Assembly (NCBI GenBank): GCA_000320605.2
Contig: KB445795.1
Coordinates: 433,867-497,866, forward strand
DNA: 64,000 nt
Reading direction: 5' to 3'
DNA from: Gelatoporia subvermispora B
Lineage: Eukaryota; Basidiomycota; Agaricomycetes; Polyporales; Gelatoporiaceae
The position numbers were made by a program, and so were the translations under genes. The notes under the pieces are model-generated. The model worked only from the letters and a program-made list of their open reading frames with translations. It searched no databases and was not told where the DNA came from. This document shows, piece by piece, positions 23,945-36,379 of the stretch; within the stretch, counting starts at the first letter, position 1, and each line of letters opens with the position of its first letter.

Positions 23945-26900
23945 ATGGCGCCCTCACTTCGCGACCAGCAACCCTTCATCTCAGGCGTGGGGAAGCTGTT
24001 CCATAGCCCCAAGAAAAGGCGTCAGGGCGTTGTCAACAAGGCACACGTGAAGCATCCAGGTCGTGCGCTAGAAATTCAGAAATTGCGCGCGCAATTACGC
24101 GCTCTCCAGGGCGACGATGACGAGGATTTACTAGCCGGGCCCTCTACTGAGGTACTTGATGATGTGCCGCCGGTTGTGGCACCTGTAGATGACGCATCAG
24201 ACTTGAATTTGCCCGAGGACATGCCGGTTTCTCCAGCCGAAATCCCCGATACCACGGAACCTGAGAGAAAACGCCGGCGGACGAGGCATGTCGACGACAT
24301 TGCTTCAATGTATGAGCGGTGGAGAGCTTTAGTACCGACACTTGTTGCGCCGTTGCTTGACTACTTGCAGCGCAGCGCCGGCCGCCCTGTTGCATCTCTC
24401 TTCACACCGGTGCATGCTTGCAAGTCTGGCCAATGTATTCCCAGGTCACACGATCTTACCGTGCTCTATTGGGATCGTAAGTGCTGCCCAATTGTGCGTG
24501 CAATTGTCCCTACGTATGCTGACCAATCTGCAGATTATGATACTGTTTCCGTCCCATTTTGTGACTGTTACCCGCTCCCCAATGTGCTGGTGACATCCAG
24601 GATGTTTCCAACGTCGCCTACGGTACCGCAGCTTGCGATAGCAATCGACCTTCTGGAATTTTACTCAGCGCTGGCAGAGCGCTCAGGTGACGCAGTCACG
24701 GCACTTGCGCGTTCCTTGCGTAACTTCTACACTCGACGTGGCTGGCGCGTCCTTGACGGCAAGGTGAGGTTGTAACATCGCAGATGTTGTGATCTATGCT
24801 CAATTTAATGTGTCTAAGGGTACACCACTGCTGGACCCTTTCCGTAGACCTCTCGGACAAGCAATCCAGTGGTACGACTGCTTGCGAGTATTTATCGACC
24901 GCTCCATTGAAGATGTTGTTGAGAAGGCCAGGTCCGATGTTGCAGAACATACGCAGCGCTTCCCGCCATCAACCTCGTCCGGCACTCAGGAGTCCACCAC
25001 GTCCGCATCATCTGAGCCAGCAGGGTCTGTCGATCTGCCATCTCAGATGCCACCCCCGAGGACCACCCTCTCACAGAAGCTAGTGCCGCCTTGTACAAAT
25101 GCCGGCCCTCCCAAGCCACGCAAGACTCGATGCTCGTCACTTTTGCAACGGCGCTGTCCTGCGTGTTTTGGTGGGACAAGATGGGGGCGCTCTTTTGGCG
25201 AGTACGTCACTACCCGTTGCTTGTGAGCTGCCTCTGCTGATTCTTTTATCGCTTCAGTGGTGCCGATGTTGTTGTCGCTCTCGACGGGAATTTTAGTCAA
25301 CGCCATCTGCGTCGTGCAGGAGATCGTCCATCATTCTACGAACCGGAGTACTTCATACCCAAAGAAAAGGTTGATGCCGTCGGCGATCGGATTGCTGCTT
25401 TGCGGAAGGGGCCGTCGAACAAGAACTATGTCCCAAAGGTTCCTGATGAAGCCATAGATAGCTGTGAGGGTGGACACGAAGCCACTGACGAGGACAAGGC
25501 CAAGACCAACGGGGATCGTTTCGATGATACTGGTATCATGGCCCTTGTATGTTCACATGACATTCCCATCTTCCTGGCGAACATCGACACACCAGGCGAG
25601 CAACTGAAGTATTCCATGGCTCTCATAGAGGAGCTCTTCAAGAACCTCCCAGATAATGCGACGGTTGCAGGCCTCTATGACATTGGATGTGTCGCCGATC
25701 GGGGCAACATGCTGGTACGTTCTACACCATGGCGATGCAGCTAACTATTAATGTTTCCTGCCCACAGTATTCATATCTCAGCTCGGACATCACCGAGCGT
25801 CTGCTTTGGGCTATCTCAGTAATGCATGCTTATGGACACCAATGGGCGTGCCAACTAGTATACAACCCTCGCATGAGACCTGGACTTGGCCTTCGCGATG
25901 GTGAAGGAGTGGAGCGATTGTGGTCGCGGCTCCGCATCTTCATTCCCATCACGCGAACATCCGGAGTTTGTCGATGGCCACTCTGACATGCGTTTAATTG
26001 ACTGATTGTGTTCTACAGCGCGCCCGACGAATTTGGATTATCGACCGGCAGGTCCGTGCCATCGGCGATGAAATGCGCGATAATCTCGGGCTTTGGCTTG
26101 TGCATCGACTCAAGCAGGGAGTCAATCGTCAGAATGCCCTTGCACAAAAGGTTCTGGCTGGCATTAATGTTACGCATGATGAATTACGACACCAATGGTC
26201 GCTCCAGCAGGCGACACAGCTATCGCTTCGAGCGCGTATGTTCGAGATTTGTCTGGGATTCGTCTGACTAATCCAATCTTATAGATGCCCCAACCCGCCT
26301 CAAGAAACAGGTCGATGTTGTCATTTCGCTGCAAGCAGAGGTTGAGCGTGTGAGCGTTGCACTGCAAGCGGCTAGAACGCAGCTTCAGGGTGCCAGCTCA
26401 TCTGGGAAACAGTCTATCAATGTACTCAGCAAGCTTGAGAAAACGTCCAACCGGCTTAGCCAGCGTGTTGACCACCTCTACAGCTCTCTCAATATCGCAG
26501 AGATGTTCCCTGAGCTTGAGGGCCTTGACGTTGAGTTTGTCCGGATGTTGATCCTGGCCCGCGACATCAAGATCAACATCCGTAAGCGTGTCACCTCGCA
26601 GCTCCTTGAGTATGATCGCTTGGACCGTGCTGCTGGCGGAAAGGATAATCCACTAGGCATGCTTATCATTGCACTGCCCTATCACTGAATGCTGAACCAC
26701 ACGCCTAGGTACGAAGCTGCATCAATTGACACGCAAGGCCATCTCAAGACGTCAGCCTGCGATTCAAACCGCCATCCGCAAGTTTAACAAGTATTGTGAG
26801 GCCCTTGAGGCATTGAAGCAAAAGGGAAAGGTATCGAACGACATGCCGCTCCCCCATCCACTTCCCACCAACCTTGCCAAGCTCCGGGAGGATACCAGTC

Positions 26901-28560
26901 TCTTTGATGATGTTTGGATTACGGCTTCGCCGCCTCATGACCGTCCACGTTGGCTAGAAGAGCCGTTGATCCGCGATGGTATTCGTGCGCTCCTACGCGC
27001 TGATCGATGCAACGAAGAGTGTGCACGCTTGCATCGTGAAGCGGAGAACATGTGTTCATGGTTTGGCCAGGAGTTGGCCGCGGTCGAGCTCGCCATGCAA
27101 ACACCTGACAGTTCGTTGATTCCTTGCTATCCTCACCGCACGCTGACATCATCATCGTTTTACAGATGGTCTCTATGCGCCACTTTTGCAACAGCGAAGG
27201 GATAACATCGCCCTGTTACAACGTCGCTGGCAAACTCCATGGGTGCCGGCTGGCCGCCTGGAGTTGCAAGCCGAATGGGCTAGTCAAATTGTGAAGGACA
27301 TACTCAAGACTGCCGTCTGTGGCGTTGTCCCACCGATCATTCCCATGCTGATCCCACCCTGTCGTGCCGCATTTGAGGAAGAGGACATCCTTAGTGACTC
27401 TGACACGTTAGTGCAAGGCCTTGACGGTCTAGAGATAGCGGATGGCGACGTCGATAATCCCGAGATGATTGACATCTTAGAGGATGTCACATCTGCTGAA
27501 CAAGCTGAAGACCATAACAACAGTATGGATGAGGCTTTGGAGCAGATTCAACCAGATGGCGAATTTCCTGATGTATCCGATACAGAACCCCCGGGATTGG
27601 CTGATCCTGACAATCCCGCCCTGTTAGCCACAACCAATGATGTTTCAATCCACTTCGAATGGAGCTCTCCGGTAAGTGGTATCAGAGGCCTCTCGGTACG
27701 TTGCTAAATGTCTCGCTTTCTTGTTTTAGGTCCCCATTCACATTGATTCCCTCGAAGCCGTGAAGACAGGTCACTTCCTCGGACTTCCGACGCAATTACA
27801 TGCGGACCGTTCCTACCCTCGTACGGCCTCCTCACGAAAGATCCTCCTGCGCAAAGAGGATTTCCTCCGGATAGCCGACAATCACAAAATGTTGGATGGC
27901 GACTGCATTAACGAATGTGCCATGCTCCTCCAACGCTTGATTGTCCCCCCTAGTACTCCACGATGTGCTATCTTTTCGACTTACGACATTGTTCATGCAC
28001 AGACACCCGATGACGACGGTGCCATCAAACGCTCTCTCAAGTATAACCGATATTGGGACAGCAACACTTGGCTCATTCCCATTCACCGTAGTCCAGCCGA
28101 TGGCGGCGTTGGACACTGGACATTGGTAATCGCGAATTTGACCCAACAGGAGTTGTATCATTTTGATAGTTTTGCCTCGTCAGCTCAATGGAAAGATGAC
28201 GTTTGGGTAGGTCTACTCCTGTTCATCTTCAGATATGTGCTTTTCTTACTGTCGTCCCAGCGCGCATGGTGTGTCATGAAGTGCGCATTTGCACTGATGT
28301 TGCATCCACACCCTCGGGAGTGGCGTGCAAGGCCTCTGTTGGTGAAGCGACTTACTTCTCTGTTTTTTGTATCTCGCTAACCTCCCATACAGACCTCTGC
28401 AGTACAGAACAACGGCATCGACTGTGGTGTTTGGGTACTAGCTACAATGGCGGCACAGCTTCGCGGATATCATATCACCAGTTTGGAAGAGGGAGATTTG
28501 CCTCAGTTTCGTCGGTATCTATGCTACTTGATTGCACAAATGCCAGAGTATGTACCATAG
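23945..28560 (+). CDS. KDZ transposase fused to a C-terminal Ulp1-like cysteine protease
   Basis: Eleven exons (23945-24763, 24819-25201, 25258-25714, 25768-25965, 26019-26235, 26285-26656, 26709-27110, 27166-27671, 27730-28206, 28261-28341, 28393-28560) give 1359 residues. The N-terminus starts MAPSLRDQQPF and leads into KLFHSPKKRRQGVV. A Cys cluster follows (HACKSGQC...FCDCYP), then the RNase-H-like core: ALDGNFSQRH (Asp410), GLYDIGC (Asp542), MHAYGHQWAC and RDGEGVERLWSR (Glu599/602). A helical middle and an acidic linker lead to the protease domain with GHWTLVIANL (His1247), YHFDSF (Asp1264), Gln1309 and NGIDCGVWVLA (Cys1315), a complete Ulp1/SENP triad. The transposase should cut and move the element; the protease may process SUMO-like modifiers. 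One intron (26657-26708) begins with GC. An upstream ATG at 23807 would add 46 residues. Confidence 0.9.
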
Positions 28561-28813
28561 CTAGCTACCTATTAGTCCGCTCCTCCCCTGTATGTCAAAT
28601 GCATGCCGGTCATGCTCTGCCATCGAAGCTGTAGGATCTCTCCCATCTGCAATAAGTCGGTAGGGGGGTCTTGCATCATCTCCAGGTCATCCCATAAACA
28701 ATATATCCGTCACGACAGCCATTCAAATTCAACAGCTTCCTCCACTGTAGCAAATAACATGTAAATGTTGAGAGCTTCCCATTCTCGCATCAACTGCTCG
28801 AATAAGCATAAGC

Positions 28814-29284
28814 TCAGTGCGCGGACCTCACGAACCATGCCGCTTTGACAGGCAAGAAGCCATTGTTGTCCTTCCTCACGGAGTTCTGAACATCGACGTC
28901 CATACAAGCTCCGTGTATCTGTGATCTGTGATACCCGTGATATGGGTAGTGGTGTATGGACTTGCGCAACTTACATACCTCGTAGCTATCAACAGGGTTG
29001 AAGGCTAAGTCTACCAGGTCATCTGGTAGTGAGACTGGTAGTGCAATATTGCTCGCAGCATTCAGAATGGCCGTTAGCGTAGCTGGGGATGTCTGCCTTG
29101 CAGTTGCCTTCGGCATGAGGGCGCGAGCTACCTCCTGGCGCTTATGGCTGTAAGCGACCATGTTAGCTGAGGCCTTGCAACGTCTCGTTCGAACATACGC
29201 TGTACGAGCTCCTCTGTTCTTTCTCAGCTCGCGCTCTGCAGCTTTCCGATGTGCGAGAGTGAGATACTTTGCCCGCCTGCCCAT
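28814..29284 (-). CDS. Small basic protein inside the KDZ element, unknown function
   Basis: Three exons (29284-29199, 29147-28979, 28918-28814) give 119 residues. The N-terminus MGRRAKYLTLAHRKAAEREL is strongly basic and helical, like the start of many fungal DNA-binding or transposon-accessory proteins. The rest has no clear domain; it includes LPDDLVDLAFNPVDSYE and ends WFVRSAH. The gene is tail-to-tail with the transposase gene and head-to-head with the large polyglutamine gene. Introns have GTATGT donors. A nucleic-acid-binding helper role is inference only. Confidence 0.6.
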   Translation of the reverse strand: MGRRAKYLTLAHRKAAERELRKNRGARTAYVRTRRCKASANMVAYSHKRQEVARALMPKATARQTSPATLTAILNAASNIALPVSLPDDLVDLAFNPVDSYEVCKLRKSIHHYPYHGYHRSQIHGACMDVDVQNSVRKDNNGFLPVKAAWFVRSAH

Positions 29285-29896
29285 AGTGCAAGTTGTACAG
29301 AGGATGTTTGCAAGAAGAACTGGAGACACGTTTGGATGTGCATTGTGTACGCAGATCCATGCCTTCTATTGCCGTCTCTATGCTCACGCAAACAGATAGG
29401 TTATTCGGACTTACGATAGCCAGTGATTTGTTCACAAGGCCATGAAGACTGTGCAAATATACTCTATAGCGCAAAAACCGCCCGCCTTTGCAGCCTTGGA
29501 ACAGTTTTGTGGTGCACTGCTATGTCGCTGTCGTTGTATTCGTGCTGTGATTGGCCGAACAACATCTTCCCAACCACGCGGATGACTTCGGGGTGGCCAG
29601 TTCATAGGATATAGATGTACTAAAGTAGGTCCACATCCCCAAGCTAGGAATTAACCACCCATACTCAGTGACACTGATCATCGCACTTCCGAAACGGGGC
29701 AGCACGAGTTGAGGAATGGCATCCGGGATGTCTACAGGAGTCGCATTCCTCGCCCTTTGCCCCGCCCATCTTTCAACCACCACCACCGCCCCATCTTTGC
29801 TTGTCACCGCGTATTGTCCTATTTTTCCGGTTTTTTTGTGACTGGTATGTCTCTCTAGCCGTTCCGGAGTGTTGCTAATGCCCACTATGTAATAGA

Positions 29897-31177
29897 ATGA
29901 CTGATCATCGAAAAAACGCGCTTCGACGTGGTCGGAGCGCAACAAAACGCGATATGGGGCCTGACGACGCTGCATCTACGCGTCCTCAAGGCTCTGAACA
30001 CGTGCCGCAGGCTGTCCCTGAGCCTCAACAGACTCGCCAACCTCTGCAGATGTTCCCGCCGATCCGTGTGGAGCAAGAACACCCCGATATTGCTACCTTG
30101 AGCCAGGGGTCGTTGTCCGTCGCCGCCACCGCCGAAGATGACGACGACGACGAATATGATGAATACATGCCAACTCCTTCTGAGTTAGAAGAGTTTGAAC
30201 GTGTTGATCCCCAGCCGACGCCGCGTCCATCGCAGGACCCCTTTGCAGAGAGCCGCGATGACCGTCACTACACCCAAGGATATGTAGGCATAGGTTTCGA
30301 ATGCCCTTAGCTATTTCGACCGCTAATTTATTCTCAGGTCGCTTATCACTCTGCCCCCACTCCTTCGGATGATCTTGGCGGCCAAAATACTGGTGCTCCT
30401 GCACCTACGGCTCCGCTTTCACCTTGCGACATTCTAGCCAATGATACCGCCACAGGCCAGCAGCCTCTTGCTCATCTGTATGCACTTCGACCACCACCTT
30501 CGCCTTTGCAGGCCGTTCGCGGCCCTCGTCACGGGATGCCACGAGAACTTCAGCTCCCGGATTCTCCATCCCCGAGTAAGTCTACACGTGCCAGGACCAC
30601 GTCGCCCTTCATGTTGTGTCCCGAGGATCTGCGCGCAAGGGCAGTCTCACCCTTCGTCACGCAACAAGAAGATCCGCGACGTTCTGCACCGCCGATTGTA
30701 CCGCCCTCCCCATCAGGCCTTTCCTTGCACCCACGCACTGCATGCCTCAATGTCTCATCTATTGCTGGATCTGTTGGACTTCAGCCGCGTATGCGTGGCC
30801 CACCGATATGTCAAGCCCTCTCACTGACGACGCCGCTGATGCCAGCGCCTCACATCCAAGTCCAGCCACCCTCCGCGAAGCTTCACGCGGCAGTTCCTGC
30901 TGATTCCCTAATCTACCCGGATCCTTGGCAACTGCACCGGCAGCCAGAGCTTGTACGACGAGAGCCTGTACAACGTCCGTGGTCACCCCTCCCCCCGTCA
31001 TCTCCGCTGCGAGACTCAGATGCGGAGAATAGCCCCTGCATACAGCCTACCTCAGCAACAGCCGATACGAATGTCGGAGACAATCTCACGGACGCTCCAC
31101 GGCCTTCCGAGCACGAGCTGAAGGTGAGACAGTCCCCACCACAACAGCAAGAGCAGCAGCAAGAGCAGCAGCAACAA

Positions 31178-31209
<32 letters not shown>

Positions 31210-34200
31210 GCAGCAGCAAGAGCAAGAGCCCTTGACAGATTTTCCCGTTACCGACGGAGATCTGCGCTCTGACTATGTCGTCGATGAAGAGGACGTCGAT
31301 GAAGATGAGACAGAAGAGTTGCAGGAGAAGCGACGCCTATCTGGCGAGCTTCTCAAGCGACTCATCCACAAATGCCACGGCATTGATACGGTGATCCAGT
31401 CCATTGCCATGTCGGAAGGTGTTGGGGTGGATCAGGTAGAGCGCCTTTGGACGAGTTTACATAGCCAGAAGCGACAGAGCCTCAACCTCTGGGGCCTCTA
31501 TCAGATCTACTTCAGCGATAATGCTCGCGCCGAGTGCAAGCGGCTTGGGGCAGACGACAATGGTAAGTAAACACATCCTTCATGAGGAACATTGCTGACA
31601 TACATGATACACATTTGATGCAGGCAAGATCCTTGTGTCGAACGACGTGAAGATCGTCAGCAAATGTTTCACCAAGTTCAAAGAGGCGCACGCAAATGAT
31701 GAGCCCAAGATGCGCGAGCTTCTGATGACTCATTACCGGCTGCATATCTTCCTCGGATCAGAAGGCCGGACCGTTGGAGCGCGCAAACGCATCTTCAATA
31801 AGTTTGTCAATGACTGTACCAAGATCTTCGACAACGGGCACATCAAGCATAACTTCGAGACGGTCTTCATCTGCTCAGGGAGCAATCCCCAGCAGGATGA
31901 TGGCGTCGGAATCTCGTATGAATCTCCGGGAGCTGAAGGCGTAAGTTCCACCTGTGTTCGTGTCACGCATCTTCTGACATGGTTTACAGTTCCTAGAGTG
32001 GGCCATGAAGGCTGATAAAGACACTGCCGTCGGGTACCTTCGATCATTCGCTACGTAAGTCGTCCAAATGTTGCGGTACAGACTTTGTGATGATCTCATA
32101 ATGACCCCGGTAGATTCAAAATCTCGGGCGGCATTATCGAGCAGAGCCACGGAGCAGACCACGATGTGAAAGATGGGCCGCCTCTTCCGCTGGCGAGCTC
32201 ATCTGCTCAGCTAACTCGTCCAGCATCGTCCAGCAAGCATTCTCGTGCTGCACCGTCGGGGCCGTCGCACAGATCACCATCCGTCTTTATTAAGACGAAG
32301 CCTCCTCGCGGTGGCAGAAACGCGGTTATCCAATGGCTGAGGAAGCAGTTCATGATCATCATTGCGGAAGGCGAGGACGTAGATGATAATGAGATTCCCC
32401 GAAGCGGGCAGTGTCCTTGGATCACAGTACCCCGGGATATGCAGAAGGGTAGAATGGTGCTGATTAATTGGCCGGAAGGGGTTCCATGGCCGGGCCAACC
32501 GGGTACAGACAGAACAAAAGGGATCGCGGTCCTGAAGGACACCGAATGCGAGGCACTCATACGCACAATCCTACATCCCGTGCGACCTCTGAGGTGTGTG
32601 CGTGATCATGAGTACAACCGCGATGGTGAGTCATCGTGCAAGATGTTTGGTCAGAACATCAGCTCACCCGCAAACATCATGTAGGGCGCAAGAACTATCT
32701 TGCAATCTTGGGCGTTGCACCTGCCCCAGATTCCAAACACGCCAAGGGCTTGCGTGTGTTCTATTCGCCGACATCGCATGCTTGCTGGGAAGACCACAAC
32801 GGGGTCGAGCGCCGAGATGTGGATGATGAGGACCTATCGCCTGTGAAGCCCAATGTGCCATCCTCGTCGTCTTCGTCACCACAGCCAATGCCACCCTCGA
32901 AGCGCTCCCGCAAGCACATCATTCCATCTGTAGAGAGCGAAGATGACAAGTCCGGGAGAGCAACGGTGGAGGTCGAGGAAGACCAGCTCACTGAGAGCAA
33001 TACAGACACTCCAAGCCCCAAACGTCTGCGGCTCCAGAAGCTTGGCGATGATCGACCCATGCCAGGCCCGTCGGCAGCAGCCATACCAGGTCCATCAGCC
33101 CCGGTGGAAACGTCAGATAGCGACTCTGACTATTCTATCAAGCTCGTCTTGGGACCGAGCAAGCCTACAGCAAAGGCTCCCGCTGCTAAGCCTGCTGCTA
33201 AGGGTCCCACAATGACGACTGCTGCAAGGAAGGCAACCACCACGAAGGCAACGAGAGCTTTAGCCTTCGTGAAAGCGAAGCCGGCGGTGAAAGCGAAGAT
33301 AGCGGTGCAGGCTCAGCCCGACGCCCACATCGCATCCGAAATTGAGATCTCGACGGATGATCAATATATACCGCAACACATCCCAGCCCGGAAGGCTCCC
33401 ACAAAGCCTCCCGTGGCTCAGAAAGCTCTCTCGACAAAAGCGAAGACGACAGCACCGCCCAAGGCTCATACCTCATCTGAAGTCGAGATCTACTCCTCGA
33501 TGGATGATGAATGCATGCCGCAATACGTCCGAGACGCAGCAAAGTCTCCCAGGAAGCCTCGCGCGCGAATGCTACACACACCGTCAAAGGCGGAATCTCC
33601 GTTAACCCCTGTGGTATCCGGCAGGCGTGCCAACAAGAGAGACAGAGATGAGCAGCCCGAGACTACAGCCCCCACCTTTCGAGGGATACCATATGTGGAT
33701 GTACCGCCGTTGCCAAAGGATCTATTCCCGTCCACTGGCGCAGGGGAACCGTCGTCAAAGGCAGCCTTAGCAAGCCGAGCTCATAAGAAGCCGGTCATCA
33801 TCACGGTGTCCTCTGATGACATCTCTGCCACTCACCCTCAAGTCGATAACAAGGCATGTCCTGAGCAACCTCAGCCAGAGCGGCCTGCAAAGAAGGTCAA
33901 GATACGTGAATCAGAATGCTCCAAGACAGTAGAGCCACCCGTCGCACCCATAGCTCCGGACACCAGCATCGCGGAGGCATCACCGAGCATCGCCAGAGTG
34001 CGTACAGCTGCAGAAGAAGACTACATTCAACAGCAGGCCGCACTACGGAGGATACATGCATTGGAGCGGGAGGAGAAGCGTCAACGCCACCGTGCAGAAA
34101 AGGCCGCCGCAGCCTCTACATCCGCAGTGCTGTTGAGCGAAGCTGGGCCTACTACCGCTGCTCCCTCCGCTCCTGTCTTGCCCTTCTTCCCTCCACCCGG

Positions 34201-34546
34201 GGCCCCCGCCTTCCCTCCGCCCGCCGTATTCCCGCCACCCGCCGCGTTCCCTTCACCTGCCAAGCCTGCGTTCCCGCCCCCCGCTGCGCCCATCTTCCCC
34301 TCGTCTACGGCGCCTGCTTTCCGTCCGCCTGCGTTTCCTCCGCCCGCCACGCCTGTGTTCACCCCATCCACTGCACCTGCATTCCCTGCGCCCGCTGCAC
34401 CCGTCTTCCCCTCGTCTACTGCGCCCGCTCTCCCTCCTCCTGCCGCATCAAACACCGTCAATGTCAACGGGGTAGATGTCCCCGCAGGGCTGTTGACGGC
34501 TGCCCTGCAAATGTATCTGAATCAAGCTGGAGCGACTAGGCCATAG
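29897..34546 (+). CDS. Large polyglutamine cargo protein of the KDZ element, unknown function
   Basis: Six exons (29897-30283, 30338-31562, 31624-31940, 31990-32054, 32114-32597, 32663-34546) give 1453 residues. The first about 390 residues are Pro/Ser-rich and disordered. A Gln tract with a few Glu (about residues 397-425) follows, then an acidic patch. A folded-looking part comes next (LLKRLIHKCHGIDTVIQSIA to LRSFATFKISGG). A second compact block contains GQCPWITVPRDM and VLINWPEGVPWPGQPG. The C-terminal 600 residues are Lys/Ala/Pro-rich with FPPPA-type repeats (about 1332-1420) and end in VNVNGVDVPAGLL. I recognise no family. The last intron (32598-32662) is the least certain: GTGCGT to CATCAG keeps frame, but other pairs are possible. 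It lies wholly between the TIRs and so is element cargo. Confidence 0.75.
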
Positions 34547-34997
34547 GGGTCACGTTACCGGAAGGTTTACTGTTTTTGTATCCCATTTCGCCCGCTAGTG
34601 TATCTTGATATCATCTTGGACTCATCCCGTCGTACGACGGCATCTTGCACATACGATCTTGCACATATGATCTGCCCCCGGCGCCCTGCGCATCTATCTC
34701 GTTACCTTGTGTATCCTTCTGCATCATCGAGCGTTTTTTCTTGCACTGTGTATAAGCCGTTTCGTAGTCGCTTCTTGACCCGGTCTAAGTCTAAATATAT
34801 ACCTGTTTAATGTGTACTTAGGGCACGAGCAGAGGGCACGAGTAGCACAAATAGCACGCTGGCTGGCCGGCGGTGCAGTGCGCTAGCGCACGTACGGCAA
34901 AAATGAGTGGCCCTGGGTCATCCCTCAGGAATCCAATGCTTCATCTGGATGCCACGGCAACCTACTCGAGCAATAAGTGCAAGGGATGTTGGAGCCA

Positions 34998-35084
34998 GAT
35001 GGACCCTATTAGGACCTTGGCGCCCGTACAATTTGGGAGCCTATCGGGTGTATTACATAAGCTGTCGATGTCCGGCCTGAGGTG
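34998..35084 (-). repeat. Right terminal inverted repeat of the KDZ element
   Basis: This 87-base sequence is the inverted partner of 23645-23730. It ends CCTGAGGTG at 35084 and is followed at once by the target duplication GAAGCGTC (35085-35092). Confidence 0.93.
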
Positions 35085-35092
35085 GAAGCGTC

Positions 35093-36379
35093 CCTCGTGC
35101 GTGTTGATCTTGATCTGTGGATGTACATCGCAGACTTTTCGAATCTATGTCTCGAAACTTAGCAGAATATTGCAGCTCTGGAGTAATCCTCCTTCATATC
35201 TTTAGTATTCGACGGTATCGTAGTAGAAGTCGGTCTCAGGCAACTTTTTACCTCGTCTGTCAGCGATTCCGCGTCCCGGCTTAGCCTCAGACCGCTCCTG
35301 TGTGAGCCTCGTACACTCAAACACTCGGGAACACCTGGTTATGGCGAAGAAACATAACAACTACCAAAGCATCTAGTATTGTGACTAGTACATCCCAGTG
35401 AAGTCTAGTACATCCCAGTGAATGACCCCGTTTGCATGGACACGTCATCCGTTTGCATTATAACGAGAATCAGTGTTGTGAAACATTTGAAGACTGGTGT
35501 TTGCAATGGCAGTCGTGTCACATCGCTTCATAGCCCTCATATACGAAGAGGACTCCCTTGAAATTGCAGCAGATTAGCAGAACCGTACGTGACAGCAGCC
35601 AAACATGCGGGTGAATAATGATGACGTGTCAAGGAACACAGAGGCTTGGGAAGGTGGAACCGATATCGACGCAGAGGCACGCACTCAAGCAACGTCCCGA
35701 CTGACCATCGATATAATGCCGATAGAGTGTGTGCGAGTATATGTGCATTGTCATCTGTTTTTAAATCTTCTCTGAACAGTTCAATGCATCAGGCGGTCCC
35801 TTCGAGTACTGGTTCTCTGAGAACAATTTGACTGATCGCCTATTGTTATCACACTCGGGCAGGCCGTTTGATGTTCCAAGCAGCTGCAGATCCGTGTCAA
35901 GAATGGATATGCCCCGGGTCTGGCGACAGCGATGAACGTTATAGCTGATATATGGGGATAACAGATGGAAGCGAGCTGTGTCTTTCTAACACGAGGATAC
36001 ATGAACAACCATGTTCGTTCAGGACGTGCCCCGTTAGAAACTGTGCTGGAGGTGAACGGGCGTGAGACAGGATTTGGGGAATCCGCAACAAGAAGATATC
36101 TACTTCGATCGAGCCCCAGACTCGTCAGACTTGGCCTTCATGCTGCTCAAGGCTCGACCCAAGAGTCGTGAGATACTCAAGGTCTAAGATAACGTCGCAA
36201 AGGATGTGTCTACGAGATCATTGTACAAAGCGCAATATTCCAGAATCTGTTTCTTTTAGCACGATTCATACATGTTGGGGTAATATAACATCAACTTGCT
36301 CAGATTGAACAATATATAAAGCGATGCTCCGCCGAAGTACAACAGTAAGGCCCGCGAATTCTGCATTGTATGTACAGAC
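35093..36379. other. Gene-free stretch right of the KDZ element
   Basis: I see no convincing gene here. A tandem direct repeat of about 18 bases (CTAGTACATCCCAGTGAA) lies at about 35387-35422. The first about 70 bases contain the 3' part of an open frame that crosses the insertion site of the transposon (see findings). The rest is AT-richer, with frequent stops in all frames. Confidence 0.5.

Larger units (their letters stand above)
23645..35084 (+). mobile_element. Complete KDZ-type DNA transposon, 11.44 kb
   Basis: The element is bounded by terminal inverted repeats of 86-87 bases beginning CACCTCAGGCCGGACATCGA. It is flanked by a perfect 8-base direct repeat, GAAGCGTC, at 23637-23644 and 35085-35092. 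The two TIRs differ at only a few positions, so insertion is recent or the ends have been conserved. Inside are three genes: a KDZ transposase fused to a Ulp1-like protease (23945-28560, plus), a small basic protein (28814-29284, minus) and a 1453-residue polyglutamine protein (29897-34546, plus). KDZ (Kyakuja-Dileera-Zisupton) elements are known from fungi, and an 8-base target duplication fits the Zisupton group. The transposase frame is intact once spliced, so the element may be active. Confidence 0.93.

Noticed and set aside
29897..34546. Cargo gene as TET/JBP or another known KDZ partner
   Set aside because: No iron-binding HxD...H motif set or double-stranded beta-helix pattern could be seen in the translated exons.
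23645..35084. The large element as a Starship
   Set aside because: There is no tyrosine recombinase (DUF3435) captain. The element has TIRs, an 8-base duplication and a KDZ transposase instead.
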